A DNA stretch of 64,000 nt from Gelidibacter sediminis (GTDB lineage Bacteria > Bacteroidota > Bacteroidia > Flavobacteriales > Flavobacteriaceae), in the NCBI RefSeq assembly GCF_004364975.1, contig NZ_SOBW01000008.1, forward strand, positions 1,389,200 to 1,453,199. Direction: 5' to 3'. The notes beneath the pieces are model-generated. The model was not told the DNA's origin. It was given only the letters and a program-made list of their open reading frames with translations, and searched no databases. The position numbers and the translations under genes were made by a program. This document shows, piece after piece, positions 28,455-36,611 of the stretch (positions are counted from its first letter, which is position 1; each line of letters opens with the position of its first letter).

Positions 28455-29075
28455 ATGATAGAAAAAGACACCTATAAAACAATTACCAAAGCATCACCGG
28501 AAGTGTTGTTTAAGGAGAAAAATAGCAAATTCTTTGGCTACGCATTTCCAGTCCACTCAGAAGACGTTGTAAAGCTTCATATAGAAGAACTGAAAAAACA
28601 GCACCATTCCGCAAGACATTGGTGTTATGCGTATCAATTGGGAAAAGAAGAACGCAATTATCAATTTAGAGCAAATGACGATGGCGAACCTAACAACAGT
28701 GCAGGCATGCCTATTTATGGACAAATTCAGTCATTTGACGTTACCAATGTACTGATTGTAGTAGTGCGCTATTTTGGCGGCATTAAACTGGGTGTTGGCG
28801 GGTTAATTTCCGCATATAAGACCACAGCCCAAATGGCCTTAGAGCAATCAAAAATTGTTAGGCGCACCATTAATCAGGACATAGAACTGAAATTTGAGTA
28901 TAAGGACATGAACAAAGTAATGCGGGTCATAAAAGAAAAGAATCTAAAAATTAAATCACAGACCTTAGAGTTAGATTGTAAAATCATTATTTCAGTACGC
29001 TTAAAAAACTCAGAAGCCGTTTTTGAGGCTTTCCAGTCTATATTCGGAGTTCAGGTAAAATGTCTGGAATCTTAA
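28455..29075 (+). CDS. YigZ family protein (IMPACT/UPF0029 fold)
   Basis: This is a 206-residue protein with the two conserved YigZ motifs DDGEPNNSAGMPI and VVRYFGGIKLGVGGLI, in an N-terminal IMPACT-like domain (about 1-125), followed by a small ferredoxin-like C-terminal domain. I use the ATG at 28455 rather than the TTG at 28446, because it directly follows the transporter's stop (28451-28453) and gives the natural N-terminus MIEKDTYKTI. Family members are thought to act in translation or its stress control, but there is no firm reaction. It converges with the thioesterase gene, the ends overlapping by 4 bases. Confidence 0.93.
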   Translation: MIEKDTYKTITKASPEVLFKEKNSKFFGYAFPVHSEDVVKLHIEELKKQHHSARHWCYAYQLGKEERNYQFRANDDGEPNNSAGMPIYGQIQSFDVTNVLIVVVRYFGGIKLGVGGLISAYKTTAQMALEQSKIVRRTINQDIELKFEYKDMNKVMRVIKEKNLKIKSQTLELDCKIIISVRLKNSEAVFEAFQSIFGVQVKCLES

Positions 29076-29482
29076 TTTTGAAGTTTGTCCATTAAAAACT
29101 TTGGACATCGCGTAGGCCTATTTGTTTCGACATCCATGAACACTAAAACTGTATTTCCCAAGGTTAAAATTTCGCCTGATTGGTTGGTGATTTCGTAGTT
29201 GAATTCTATACTTGCAGAAGGTAATTTTACCAATTGGGTTTTTACTTTAATTAAGTCGTCATAAAGCGCTGGCTTTTTGAACTCTACAGTCATTTTGATT
29301 ACGGGAAGCATCAAACCATCTTGTTCCATCTGCTTATACGAAACCCCTAATTTTCTTAACCATTCCACGCGTCCTACCTCAAAATACTGCGCATAATTGC
29401 CATAATATACGATACCCATCTGGTCGGTTTCGCCATAACGTACTCGAAGTTGTATTTCGTCGGAAAATAAAGGTTTTGACAT
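29072..29482 (-). CDS. Acyl-CoA thioesterase, hot-dog fold (YbgC/4HBT type)
   Basis: This is a 136-residue single hot-dog domain. The diagnostic motif is RYGETDQMGIVYYGNYAQYFE, whose aspartate is the expected catalytic residue in the 4-hydroxybenzoyl-CoA thioesterase family. The start at 29482 (MSKPLFSDE) is chosen over 29512, since the ten extra residues are not family-like. The acyl substrate cannot be deduced. The gene is divergent from dnaA, with about 190 bases between the starts. It overlaps the convergent yigZ end by 4 bases without an intervening hairpin. Confidence 0.92.
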   Translation of the reverse strand: MSKPLFSDEIQLRVRYGETDQMGIVYYGNYAQYFEVGRVEWLRKLGVSYKQMEQDGLMLPVIKMTVEFKKPALYDDLIKVKTQLVKLPSASIEFNYEITNQSGEILTLGNTVLVFMDVETNRPTRCPKFLMDKLQN

Positions 29483-29673
29483 GTTTCTTTGATTTATTTT
29501 TTGTACTTTCATCGGGATTTAAACATGGGGAAAAAATACTGTAAATTCAAGAGCATTTGATTTTTTTTTTCAGAATTTTGTTCACATATTTGTCTCAGAA
29601 AATATTCTAGAGAAAACACGAATTTCTCTTCATTTTGCTAATCTGACTAACAAACAAAAAACTAACTTTTATA

Positions 29674-31101
29674 ATGGAGATAACTGCGCAATCGGTTTGG
29701 AATAATTGTCTGTCTTTTATAAAGGACAATATACAACCCCAAGCATACAAAACTTGGTTTGAACCTATTACAGCAGTCAAGCTCACTGACAAGGCTTTAA
29801 GTATTCAGGTACCTAGTAAGTTCTTTTACGAATGGTTGGAAGAGCATTACGTCAAAATTCTTAAAGTAGCACTAAATAAGGAGCTTGGAGAACGCGCAAA
29901 ATTAGTATATGTCATTAAGATGGAAAACACTTATGGCAATAAACAACCTTTTACGGAAAGAATCCCAAGTTCAAACAGAGGCGCCGTAAAATCTCAAAAT
30001 GTTGATATCCCCTTAAAAAATAAGAATCCAGAATTAAAAAATCCATTTGTAATTCCTGGAATTAGAAATGTTAAGATTGAATCTCAACTCAATCCTAATT
30101 ACAGTTTTGATAACTTTTTAGAAGGAGACTCCAACAGATTGGCGAGAAATGCAGGTCTAGCAGTTGCCAACAAACCAGGTGGAACCTCATTTAATCCGTT
30201 ATTAATCTTTGGCGGGGTCGGTTTGGGCAAAACACATTTAGCACATGCTATTGGTATTGATATTAAGGATAAATATCCTGAAAAGACTGTTCTTTATATA
30301 TCCGCTGAAAAATTTACACAACAATACATTGACTCTGTAAAGAAAAATAACAGAAATGATTTCATACATTTTTATCAAATCATTGACGTTCTAATTATTG
30401 ATGATGTTCAATTTCTATCAGGAAAGTCAGGTACTCAAGATGTATTCTTCCATATCTTTAATCACTTGCATCAAAACGGCAAACAAGTCATTTTAACCAG
30501 TGACAAAGCACCTGTAGACATGCAGGATATTGAACAACGCTTATTATCAAGGTTTAAATGGGGATTATCGGCAGAATTACAAAGTCCGGATTTTGAAACA
30601 CGTGTTTCTATTTTAAAGAACAAACTTTATCGTGATGGTGTAGAAATGCCGGATGATATTATTGAGTACGTTGCAAAACACATTAAGACTAACGTTAGAG
30701 AACTGGAAGGCGCTATCATTTCATTAATCGCACAATCATCATTTAACAAAAAAGAGATCACAATTAATCTTGCTAAGGAGATTGTTGAAAAATTTGTTAA
30801 GAATACAAAACGTGAAGTATCCATTGATTACATTCAAAAAGTAGTTTCAGATTACTTCCAAATGGATGTGAGTACATTACAATCTAAAACCCGTAAAAGA
30901 CATATAGTTCAAGCAAGGCAGCTTGCAATGTTTTTCGCCAAGAAATTTACCAAAGCATCATTAGCAAGTATCGGATCGCAGATTGGCAAACGCGATCATG
31001 CTACTGTATTGCACGCCTGTAAAACTGTGGATAACCTCTCCTCTACTGACAAACAATTTAGAAAGTACGTTGAAGATATTTCCAAAAAATTGGCACTTTA
31101 A
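29674..31101 (+). CDS. dnaA: Chromosomal replication initiator DnaA
   Basis: DnaA binds origin DnaA boxes and melts DNA to start replication. The 475-residue protein shows the N-terminal domain I (about 1-85), a linker, and the AAA+ domain with Walker A FGGVGLGKTH (from residue 179) and Walker B IIDDVQFLSG. The arginine-finger region is EQRLLSRFKWGL. Domain IV carries the box-binding signature KRDHATVLHACKTV. The upstream 190 bases contain no recognisable cluster of DnaA boxes (TTATCCACA-like), so the origin is probably not here. The phosphatase gene follows after 47 bases. Confidence 0.98.
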   Translation: MEITAQSVWNNCLSFIKDNIQPQAYKTWFEPITAVKLTDKALSIQVPSKFFYEWLEEHYVKILKVALNKELGERAKLVYVIKMENTYGNKQPFTERIPSSNRGAVKSQNVDIPLKNKNPELKNPFVIPGIRNVKIESQLNPNYSFDNFLEGDSNRLARNAGLAVANKPGGTSFNPLLIFGGVGLGKTHLAHAIGIDIKDKYPEKTVLYISAEKFTQQYIDSVKKNNRNDFIHFYQIIDVLIIDDVQFLSGKSGTQDVFFHIFNHLHQNGKQVILTSDKAPVDMQDIEQRLLSRFKWGLSAELQSPDFETRVSILKNKLYRDGVEMPDDIIEYVAKHIKTNVRELEGAIISLIAQSSFNKKEITINLAKEIVEKFVKNTKREVSIDYIQKVVSDYFQMDVSTLQSKTRKRHIVQARQLAMFFAKKFTKASLASIGSQIGKRDHATVLHACKTVDNLSSTDKQFRKYVEDISKKLAL

Positions 31102-31148
31102 TCTAACTTCTACACAAATAAGTTCGTAAATAAAATTCACAAAGTATC

Positions 31149-31604
31149 ATGACAAAAATACTAATGGTTTGCTTAGGCAACATTTGCCGATCGCCATTAG
31201 CGCACGGTATTTTAGAATCTAAACTTCCTTCAGATACGTTTATAGTAGACTCTGCTGGCACAGGAGATTACCACATAGGAAAATCACCAGACCACCGTTC
31301 TATTGCCACTGCAAAACAAAATGGTATTGACATTTCCAATCAGAAATGCCGCCAATTTAAACCCTCTGATTTTGATACTTATGACATCATTTACGTGATG
31401 GACCAGTCCAATTATGCCAATGTCATAAAACTGGCGCGAGATACTGATGATAGAGCTAAAGTTAAACTCATTTTGGAAGACGCTGAAATTGAAGATGGTT
31501 TAGAGGTTCCGGATCCGTATTGGGGTGATGCTGAAGATTTCGACAAAGTCTATGCACTTTTAGATGACGCCTGTACTAAAATAGCAGCAAAATTAACCAC
31601 CTAA
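31149..31604 (+). CDS. Low-molecular-weight protein tyrosine phosphatase
   Basis: This is a 151-residue phosphatase. The active-site loop C8-LGNIC-R14-S is at the N-terminus, and the general-acid aspartate is in VPDPYWG near the C-terminus, together a complete catalytic set. In bacteria such enzymes often act with tyrosine kinases that control exopolysaccharide export, but no such kinase lies nearby. The gene follows dnaA closely and is probably transcribed with it. The following methyltransferase gene starts 94 bases later. Confidence 0.95.
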   Translation: MTKILMVCLGNICRSPLAHGILESKLPSDTFIVDSAGTGDYHIGKSPDHRSIATAKQNGIDISNQKCRQFKPSDFDTYDIIYVMDQSNYANVIKLARDTDDRAKVKLILEDAEIEDGLEVPDPYWGDAEDFDKVYALLDDACTKIAAKLTT

Positions 31605-31698
31605 AAATTTCATAATCAAACAATTATTTTAATTTGAGTTTTGATTAAAATCTATTAGAGCCTGAGAATAGCGTACGTCTCAATCATAAAAGAAACAT

Positions 31699-32415
31699 AT
31701 GGATACACAATTTGGAAAACTCTATTTAATTCCTACTGGTTTAGGTGATAATCCAATGTGGGACGTTTTGCCACAATCGATCCAAAAAATTATCGACTTT
31801 ACAGATGATTATATTGTTGAAAACGAAAAAACAGCACGCCGATTTATAAAACAGGTACATCCTGAAAAATCACAACCTGCCTTACACTTTAAAGTTTTAA
31901 ATAAATATACAGAAGATTCAGAAAAATCGACATTTTTAGAAGCATGTAAAACTGGGAGACCTATGGGGTTACTCTCTGAAGCGGGATGTCCTGCAATTGC
32001 TGATCCGGGTTCTGATATTGTCAAATTAGCACACGACAATAACATTCAAGTAGTTCCACTGGTTGGCCCTTCTTCAATAATTATGGCCCTTATGGGGTCT
32101 GGGATGAATGGCCAGAGCTTTGCTTTTAATGGCTATCTTCCCATAGACAAGCAAGACCGGAAAGCAGAATTAAAACGTTTAGAACGACTTTCACAAGAAC
32201 AAAATCAAAGTCAACTGTTCATAGAAACCCCCTATCGTAACAATAAAATGCTGGAAGATTTATGCAATGTATTACACCCTCAAACCAGAATTTGCGTGGC
32301 CTGCGATTTAACCCTTTCTACAGAATATATTAAAACCTTTATCGCGAAAGATTGGAAGCATACAAAAGTAGACTTACACAAACGCCCAGCAATCTTCATC
32401 ATTCACAAAGACTGA
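31699..32415 (+). CDS. SAM-dependent methyltransferase, RsmI-like tetrapyrrole-methylase fold
   Basis: This is a 238-residue enzyme of the tetrapyrrole methylase fold. It carries the RsmI-type signatures LYLIPTGLGD and GLLSEAGCPAIADPGSDIV, then VPLVGPSSIIMALMGSGM and the FIETPYRNN segment. RsmI methylates the ribose of cytidine 1402 in 16S rRNA. This protein is shorter than Escherichia coli RsmI and lacks its C-terminal part. Bacteroidota often have a second, short paralog of this type, so I do not give the symbol. It converges on the lysozyme-like gene with only a base or so between the stops. Confidence 0.88.
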   Translation: MDTQFGKLYLIPTGLGDNPMWDVLPQSIQKIIDFTDDYIVENEKTARRFIKQVHPEKSQPALHFKVLNKYTEDSEKSTFLEACKTGRPMGLLSEAGCPAIADPGSDIVKLAHDNNIQVVPLVGPSSIIMALMGSGMNGQSFAFNGYLPIDKQDRKAELKRLERLSQEQNQSQLFIETPYRNNKMLEDLCNVLHPQTRICVACDLTLSTEYIKTFIAKDWKHTKVDLHKRPAIFIIHKD

Positions 32416-33084
32416 TTAAAGTACCGCTTTCGCCTTTCGGTTTGGTTTGATAAATGAAGTATCATACCCCGAAAAACGCTTCATATAATGTGAGATAGAA
32501 GAACCATAAGCATCAGAAAAATTATAACCTCCAAAACTCCTTAGAAATTTCTTAACACTTCCTGGTCCTGCCAAATGTGCAGCGGCTAGAATGCCTGATT
32601 CTGTGATGGTGATTCCGTGAATTTCTTTACCTACAAATCGAGCTATATCTTTTCGTAATATCCATTTGTTACGCTCTGAATTGGCTAAAAATGCCTTTTC
32701 CTGCAATTCTGGGGTGTACAAAAAGAATTGGGGATTGTAAACACCCAACAACTTTAGCGTTTCCGCACCAAATTGGTACTTTCCTAAATACCCAAAATCA
32801 TTTACAGTAAAATAATTACCTCTAGATTCTTTAAAAGCAAGTGCTTCTTTAAAGCCTAAGTAGGATTTTCCCAAATAAGGAAAATATTTATCATATGTAA
32901 GTGTTGGGTTTGTTCCTTCTGCTGCAGACAATAGTGCGATGTCTTCAGAAACGGTGTAATTTAGTTCTAATCCTTCCGTAGAAAAATTAGTCATATCCAC
33001 AGTCGTTTTTGGAAAAAGTGCCGTCATTAATATGACACAAATTGCAAAAGGAATAACAAAATAATTAGTGATTTTTTTTAACAT
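32416..33084 (-). CDS. Lysozyme-like (SLT-fold) exported protein
   Basis: This is a 222-residue protein with an N-terminal membrane or signal helix (about 8-24) and a lysozyme-like domain. The segment ALAFKESRGNY (probable catalytic E86), then NDFGYLGKYQFG and later ILAAAHLAGPGSVKKFL, match the pattern of transglycosylase SLT-type folds: a catalytic Glu-Ser, a GxYQF strand and a GxxxV helix. It would act on peptidoglycan from the periplasm. A strong promoter lies at 33142-33171. Whether it cuts glycan strands as a transglycosylase or a muramidase is not decided by sequence alone. Confidence 0.75.
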   Translation of the reverse strand: MLKKITNYFVIPFAICVILMTALFPKTTVDMTNFSTEGLELNYTVSEDIALLSAAEGTNPTLTYDKYFPYLGKSYLGFKEALAFKESRGNYFTVNDFGYLGKYQFGAETLKLLGVYNPQFFLYTPELQEKAFLANSERNKWILRKDIARFVGKEIHGITITESGILAAAHLAGPGSVKKFLRSFGGYNFSDAYGSSISHYMKRFSGYDTSFIKPNRKAKAVL

Positions 33085-33141
33085 TTTTCCTAATATTTGT
33101 AAAGCCTTTTATAGTTTTAAGCAGACTTAAATTTCAGCGTG

Positions 33142-33171
33142 CAAAGATACACCATTTTATTAAAGCCTCAA
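33142..33171 (-). promoter_or_regulatory. Promoter of the lysozyme-like gene
   Basis: Minus-strand TTG (plus CAA at 33169-33171), exactly 19 bases, then TATCTTTG (33149 to 33142), a perfect Bacteroidota promoter. Predicted leader is about 50 bases. Confidence 0.8.
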
Positions 33172-33190
33172 AATTAATCGATTAAGCTCT

Positions 33191-34102
33191 CTAAAAATAG
33201 ATACCGCGTAGCTTTATGCCATTTTTATCGGTAAACTCCACGGTAGGAAAAGGCACCTTAATTACGTTTAAAACGTCAAAAACAGATCTCCAAAAATGAG
33301 ATTTTGTTTTGATCCGCGACATGTCAATATCCAAACTTAAATAGAACTGTCGGGTCCTGTTTTTACTCATATTAAGGTCATTAACAACCCCACTATTACT
33401 AAACATCATGCCATCAGCCCCATAACCCACGGCAACATTCAACCACTTAGGAATATGATCGTTATTTATGAAAGAATAAATATTAAAACTCAACCAATAA
33501 GTCTGACCGTTATAGTCCTTAAGAAGTTCTTCTAAGAACCCGTCACCTAATTTGTCAGGTTGAGAGGAAGCATATTTAGTTTGATGAAAGGAGTATTTTA
33601 AGGTGATACGCTGCTCCTTCCACAGGATATCTTGACCAACGTAAAGTCCAGTACCGGTAGCATTGGCTATCATATCTCCCCAAGAGAAACCCCATTCTTT
33701 ACTAAAGCCATCCAAAACCTCAACAGCGGTTAAAAATGTAAAGCCCAGCGTAGCTCCATATAATAATTGATCCTTTTTACTTGCCCCACTCCACTGTAGT
33801 GCATTGGCACCTATATTGCCTAATTGATAAGATGAGAAAACATGTCCCATTTTATCCATTTGCAACCATTGATTATTATCATTAACAGTATGAAACTTAG
33901 ATTGCTCATAATCTGCATACCATAACTGTTGCAGACCTAATAAGGCAAGTCCACCTACAGCTGCTTCAGTTACGTATACTGATGTACGACGCGCCACATG
34001 TAGTGTATCGCTAGGTTGAAGAAATTGTTCAAGTTTTGATTGAGAAAATGATTCTGCGGCCACTAGTAAGAATACAAATGAACCTAGTAATAGCCGCCTC
34101 AT
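33191..34102 (-). CDS. DUF2279 family exported protein
   Basis: This is a 303-residue protein with a signal peptide (MRRLLLGSFVFLLVAAESFSQ). The conserved DUF2279 core is visible from MDKMGHVFSSYQLGN through EVLDGFSKEWGFSWGDM and ANATGTGLYVGQ. These small motifs are typical of outer-membrane-associated proteins of unknown function related to YfiM. It starts 2 bases after mltG ends and is the last of the dapF-GNAT-mltG-DUF2279 run. There is no experimental role I can name. Confidence 0.85.
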   Translation of the reverse strand: MRRLLLGSFVFLLVAAESFSQSKLEQFLQPSDTLHVARRTSVYVTEAAVGGLALLGLQQLWYADYEQSKFHTVNDNNQWLQMDKMGHVFSSYQLGNIGANALQWSGASKKDQLLYGATLGFTFLTAVEVLDGFSKEWGFSWGDMIANATGTGLYVGQDILWKEQRITLKYSFHQTKYASSQPDKLGDGFLEELLKDYNGQTYWLSFNIYSFINNDHIPKWLNVAVGYGADGMMFSNSGVVNDLNMSKNRTRQFYLSLDIDMSRIKTKSHFWRSVFDVLNVIKVPFPTVEFTDKNGIKLRGIYF

Positions 34103-34104
34103 GT

Positions 34105-35148
34105 TTACCTATTTACACCTTGCTGATTGATCCAGCGCACATATTCCTGTCTATTGACATTATGCTGAGCCAAGGTTTTAGCGAATTTGTGATAGCCAAA
34201 ATTCGTTACGTCAGCCACAAAATAAAGGTAATCATGCTTTTCATAATTCAGCACCGCATCTATGGATGAAATATCAGGCATAGTAATTAAGCCTGGAGGT
34301 AATCCCGCATATTTATAGGTATTATAGGGTGAGTCTAAAACCAAATCTTTGTAAAGCACACGTTTAATGACCTGGTCAAAATTTCCTGAAGTCTTTTTGA
34401 TGGCATAGATAACTGTTGGATCGGCCTGAAGTGGCATACCTATATTTAATCGATTCATATACACTCCGGCAACCCTTTTGCGCTCATCTACTTTAGCGGT
34501 TTCCTTTTGTACAATAGAGGCCAGTGTCATCACCTTTTCTGGTGTCAGACCAATCGTTTTGGCGTTAGCTAAGCGCGCATCATTCCAAAAACGATGGTAT
34601 TCCTTAAGCATACGTTCTCTAAATTGTTCTGCAGAAGTGTTCCAAAAGAACTCGTAGCTATTCGGAATGTACATTCCCAATGCTGTTTGTGAAGAAAAGT
34701 TATTTGCCTTTAAAAATTCAGGAGAAGACATTACGGTAAACAATTCTAAACTATCTGCTTCAATTTGGGTGGATATACGTCCTGCCAAACGTTCTAAAGA
34801 TTCCTGATTATTAAAGGAAAGTTTAACGGGAATATTATTACTGCGGATGGAATTGACAATATCATTGTTATTCATCCCTTTTTTAATAACAAATTTCCCT
34901 GCTTTGATATTGTTTGGGTATTTTTTGCGCTCCGCCAGAGCATCAAACTTATCCAAATCCTTTAAAAGCGGCTCCAATTGTACTCTCACATCCTGATAGG
35001 TCGCATTTGTTGGAATAAACACGTACGCCTCGTCATTGTTAAAGGCTGTATTAGAGACAAACATGGTTTGGTAAATGTTGTAAGCGATGATTGCAGCTAC
35101 AACCAATCCAATAAGCGCTATGGCTACGAAAATTTTCTTGAAATACAT
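34105..35148 (-). CDS. mltG: Endolytic murein transglycosylase MltG
   Basis: MltG cuts nascent peptidoglycan strands inside the chain and so sets glycan length during synthesis. The 347-residue protein has one N-terminal membrane helix (about 7-27), a LysM-like part, and the YceG catalytic domain. The catalytic glutamate sits in LASIVQKETAKVDE, followed by VYMNRLNIGMPLQADPTVIYA and SPYNTYKYAGLPPGLI. It directly follows the GNAT gene without a gap and precedes the DUF2279 gene by 2 bases. Confidence 0.96.
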   Translation of the reverse strand: MYFKKIFVAIALIGLVVAAIIAYNIYQTMFVSNTAFNNDEAYVFIPTNATYQDVRVQLEPLLKDLDKFDALAERKKYPNNIKAGKFVIKKGMNNNDIVNSIRSNNIPVKLSFNNQESLERLAGRISTQIEADSLELFTVMSSPEFLKANNFSSQTALGMYIPNSYEFFWNTSAEQFRERMLKEYHRFWNDARLANAKTIGLTPEKVMTLASIVQKETAKVDERKRVAGVYMNRLNIGMPLQADPTVIYAIKKTSGNFDQVIKRVLYKDLVLDSPYNTYKYAGLPPGLITMPDISSIDAVLNYEKHDYLYFVADVTNFGYHKFAKTLAQHNVNRQEYVRWINQQGVNR

Positions 35149-35673
35149 TTATTTATTGATAAGTTGTAAAAGATATTCGTTTTTATATACTTTATTGCTG
35201 AAGAGCCAATCTTTTTTTACACCCACTACCTCAAAGCCTTGATTAGTGAATAAGTTCATGCTGGCCTGGTTACCTTCAGTAATATTACAATAAAGCTGAT
35301 GCAAATTTAAATGATTAAAACTGTAATTGACCAACAATTGCAGTGCTTCCTTCCCAAATCCCTGTCGCCTGTCTCCGGGTTCCCGAATTAAAATACCCAC
35401 ACCCGCATGACTGTTTTGAAAATCAAAATCGAACAAATCAATTAGCCCAATGGCTTTATGTTGATAATTGGAGATTACCAATCGCAATTGCTTTACCTCA
35501 TAGAGATCTCTATGCGAATTTTCTAAATATTGCTCAAGAATGTATCTCGAATATGGAATTTGGGTACTGCTAAGCTCCCATAGATGTTCATCGTTTTCTA
35601 TGGCATAAAGAAAATGTATATCTTCAGGCTCTAATGCTCGCAAATAGATATGGGCTCCTTTTAAGGTCTCCAT
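35149..35673 (-). CDS. GNAT family N-acetyltransferase (RimJ/RimL-like)
   Basis: This is a 174-residue acetyltransferase beginning METLKGAHIYLRALEPEDIHFLYAIEND, the usual start of the RimJ/RimL subgroup. The acetyl-CoA loop appears as GDRRQGFGKEAL and the C-terminal part as ASMNLFTNQGFEVVGVKKD. It overlaps dapF by one base and abuts mltG, so it belongs to the same operon. The substrate is unknown; in this subgroup it may be a protein N-terminus or an amino sugar. Confidence 0.92.
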   Translation of the reverse strand: METLKGAHIYLRALEPEDIHFLYAIENDEHLWELSSTQIPYSRYILEQYLENSHRDLYEVKQLRLVISNYQHKAIGLIDLFDFDFQNSHAGVGILIREPGDRRQGFGKEALQLLVNYSFNHLNLHQLYCNITEGNQASMNLFTNQGFEVVGVKKDWLFSNKVYKNEYLLQLINK

Positions 35674-36446
35674 TAAATTGTTCCTTTAAAAACCTGAATT
35701 GCAGGACCTATGAGCCAAATATCTGAATACCCACCTCCTTTTTTCTTAAAAGTAACCTTTAATTCGCCACCTTCTGTATTTAGACTTATTAAATTTTTAT
35801 CTGTTTCTCCCAAATAATTCATTGCAAGTGCTACAGCGGTTACACCTGTTCCACAAGACAAAGTTTCATCTTCAACACCCCTCTCATAGGTTCTAACTGA
35901 AAATTTGTCATCTGATATTTTTGAAACAAAATTTACATTCGTACCGCTTTGATGATAAGGAGAACCATATCTTATATTACTCCCGGATTCCTTAATATTA
36001 AGCGCTTGAAGATCTGATTCCATCTGTACATGGTGGGGAGACCCAGTATTCAAAAACACATGCGAATCAAATTTTTCTATTGTTGATACATTTTGCATTT
36101 GCAATTGCACATGATCTGCTTCAATCTTAGCGTGGTGTGTGCCGTCTATAGCCTCAAAAGTTGTCGTTTTCTCAATAATGCCAAGAAATTTAGCAAAGGC
36201 TACAATACATCTACCGCCATTGCCACACATAGAACTTTCATTCCCATCAGCATTGTAATACACCATTTTAAAATCGAAGTCATTATGACGTTCCAATAAG
36301 ATCAAACCATCCGCACCAATGCCAAATCGTCTGTTACATAAGAATTTAACATAATTGGTATCATTTTTGTCAAATGTTAAATGACGATTATCAATCATCA
36401 CAAAATCATTACCGGTTCCTTGGTATTTGTAAAAAGTCTGTTTCAT
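35673..36446 (-). CDS. dapF: Diaminopimelate epimerase DapF
   Basis: DapF interconverts LL- and meso-diaminopimelate for lysine and peptidoglycan synthesis. The two catalytic cysteines are C74 in SSMCGNGGRC and C198 in LSCGTGVTA. The N-terminal motif KYQGTGNDFVMID is complete. Length is 257 residues. It is the first gene of a four-gene operon (with GNAT, mltG and DUF2279) and has a minus-strand TATATTTG element at 36455-36462. That places the transcript start almost at its ATG. Confidence 0.97.
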   Translation of the reverse strand: MKQTFYKYQGTGNDFVMIDNRHLTFDKNDTNYVKFLCNRRFGIGADGLILLERHNDFDFKMVYYNADGNESSMCGNGGRCIVAFAKFLGIIEKTTTFEAIDGTHHAKIEADHVQLQMQNVSTIEKFDSHVFLNTGSPHHVQMESDLQALNIKESGSNIRYGSPYHQSGTNVNFVSKISDDKFSVRTYERGVEDETLSCGTGVTAVALAMNYLGETDKNLISLNTEGGELKVTFKKKGGGYSDIWLIGPAIQVFKGTI

Positions 36447-36454
36447 AGATTTGA

Positions 36455-36462
36455 CAAATATA
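36455..36462 (-). promoter_or_regulatory. -7 promoter element of the dapF operon
   Basis: Minus-strand TATATTTG, an exact TAnnTTTG, 8 bases upstream of the dapF ATG, implying a near-leaderless transcript. No TTG at standard spacing was found. Confidence 0.45.
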
Positions 36463-36611
36463 GCAAATATCGATGGTTTATTACCGAACTCCGCATGCGT
36501 TAAAAATCGTTAAATGGAGGGTTTGCAATCACATAAAAATTTAATTTTAATCGTTAAATTATAGAACATCTATATCATAAATACATACAACACTAATAAA
36601 TTCTAATTAAA

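Noticed and set aside
29513..29673. Replication origin next to dnaA
   Set aside because: No cluster of DnaA boxes and no AT-rich unwinding repeats beyond the general base composition were found.
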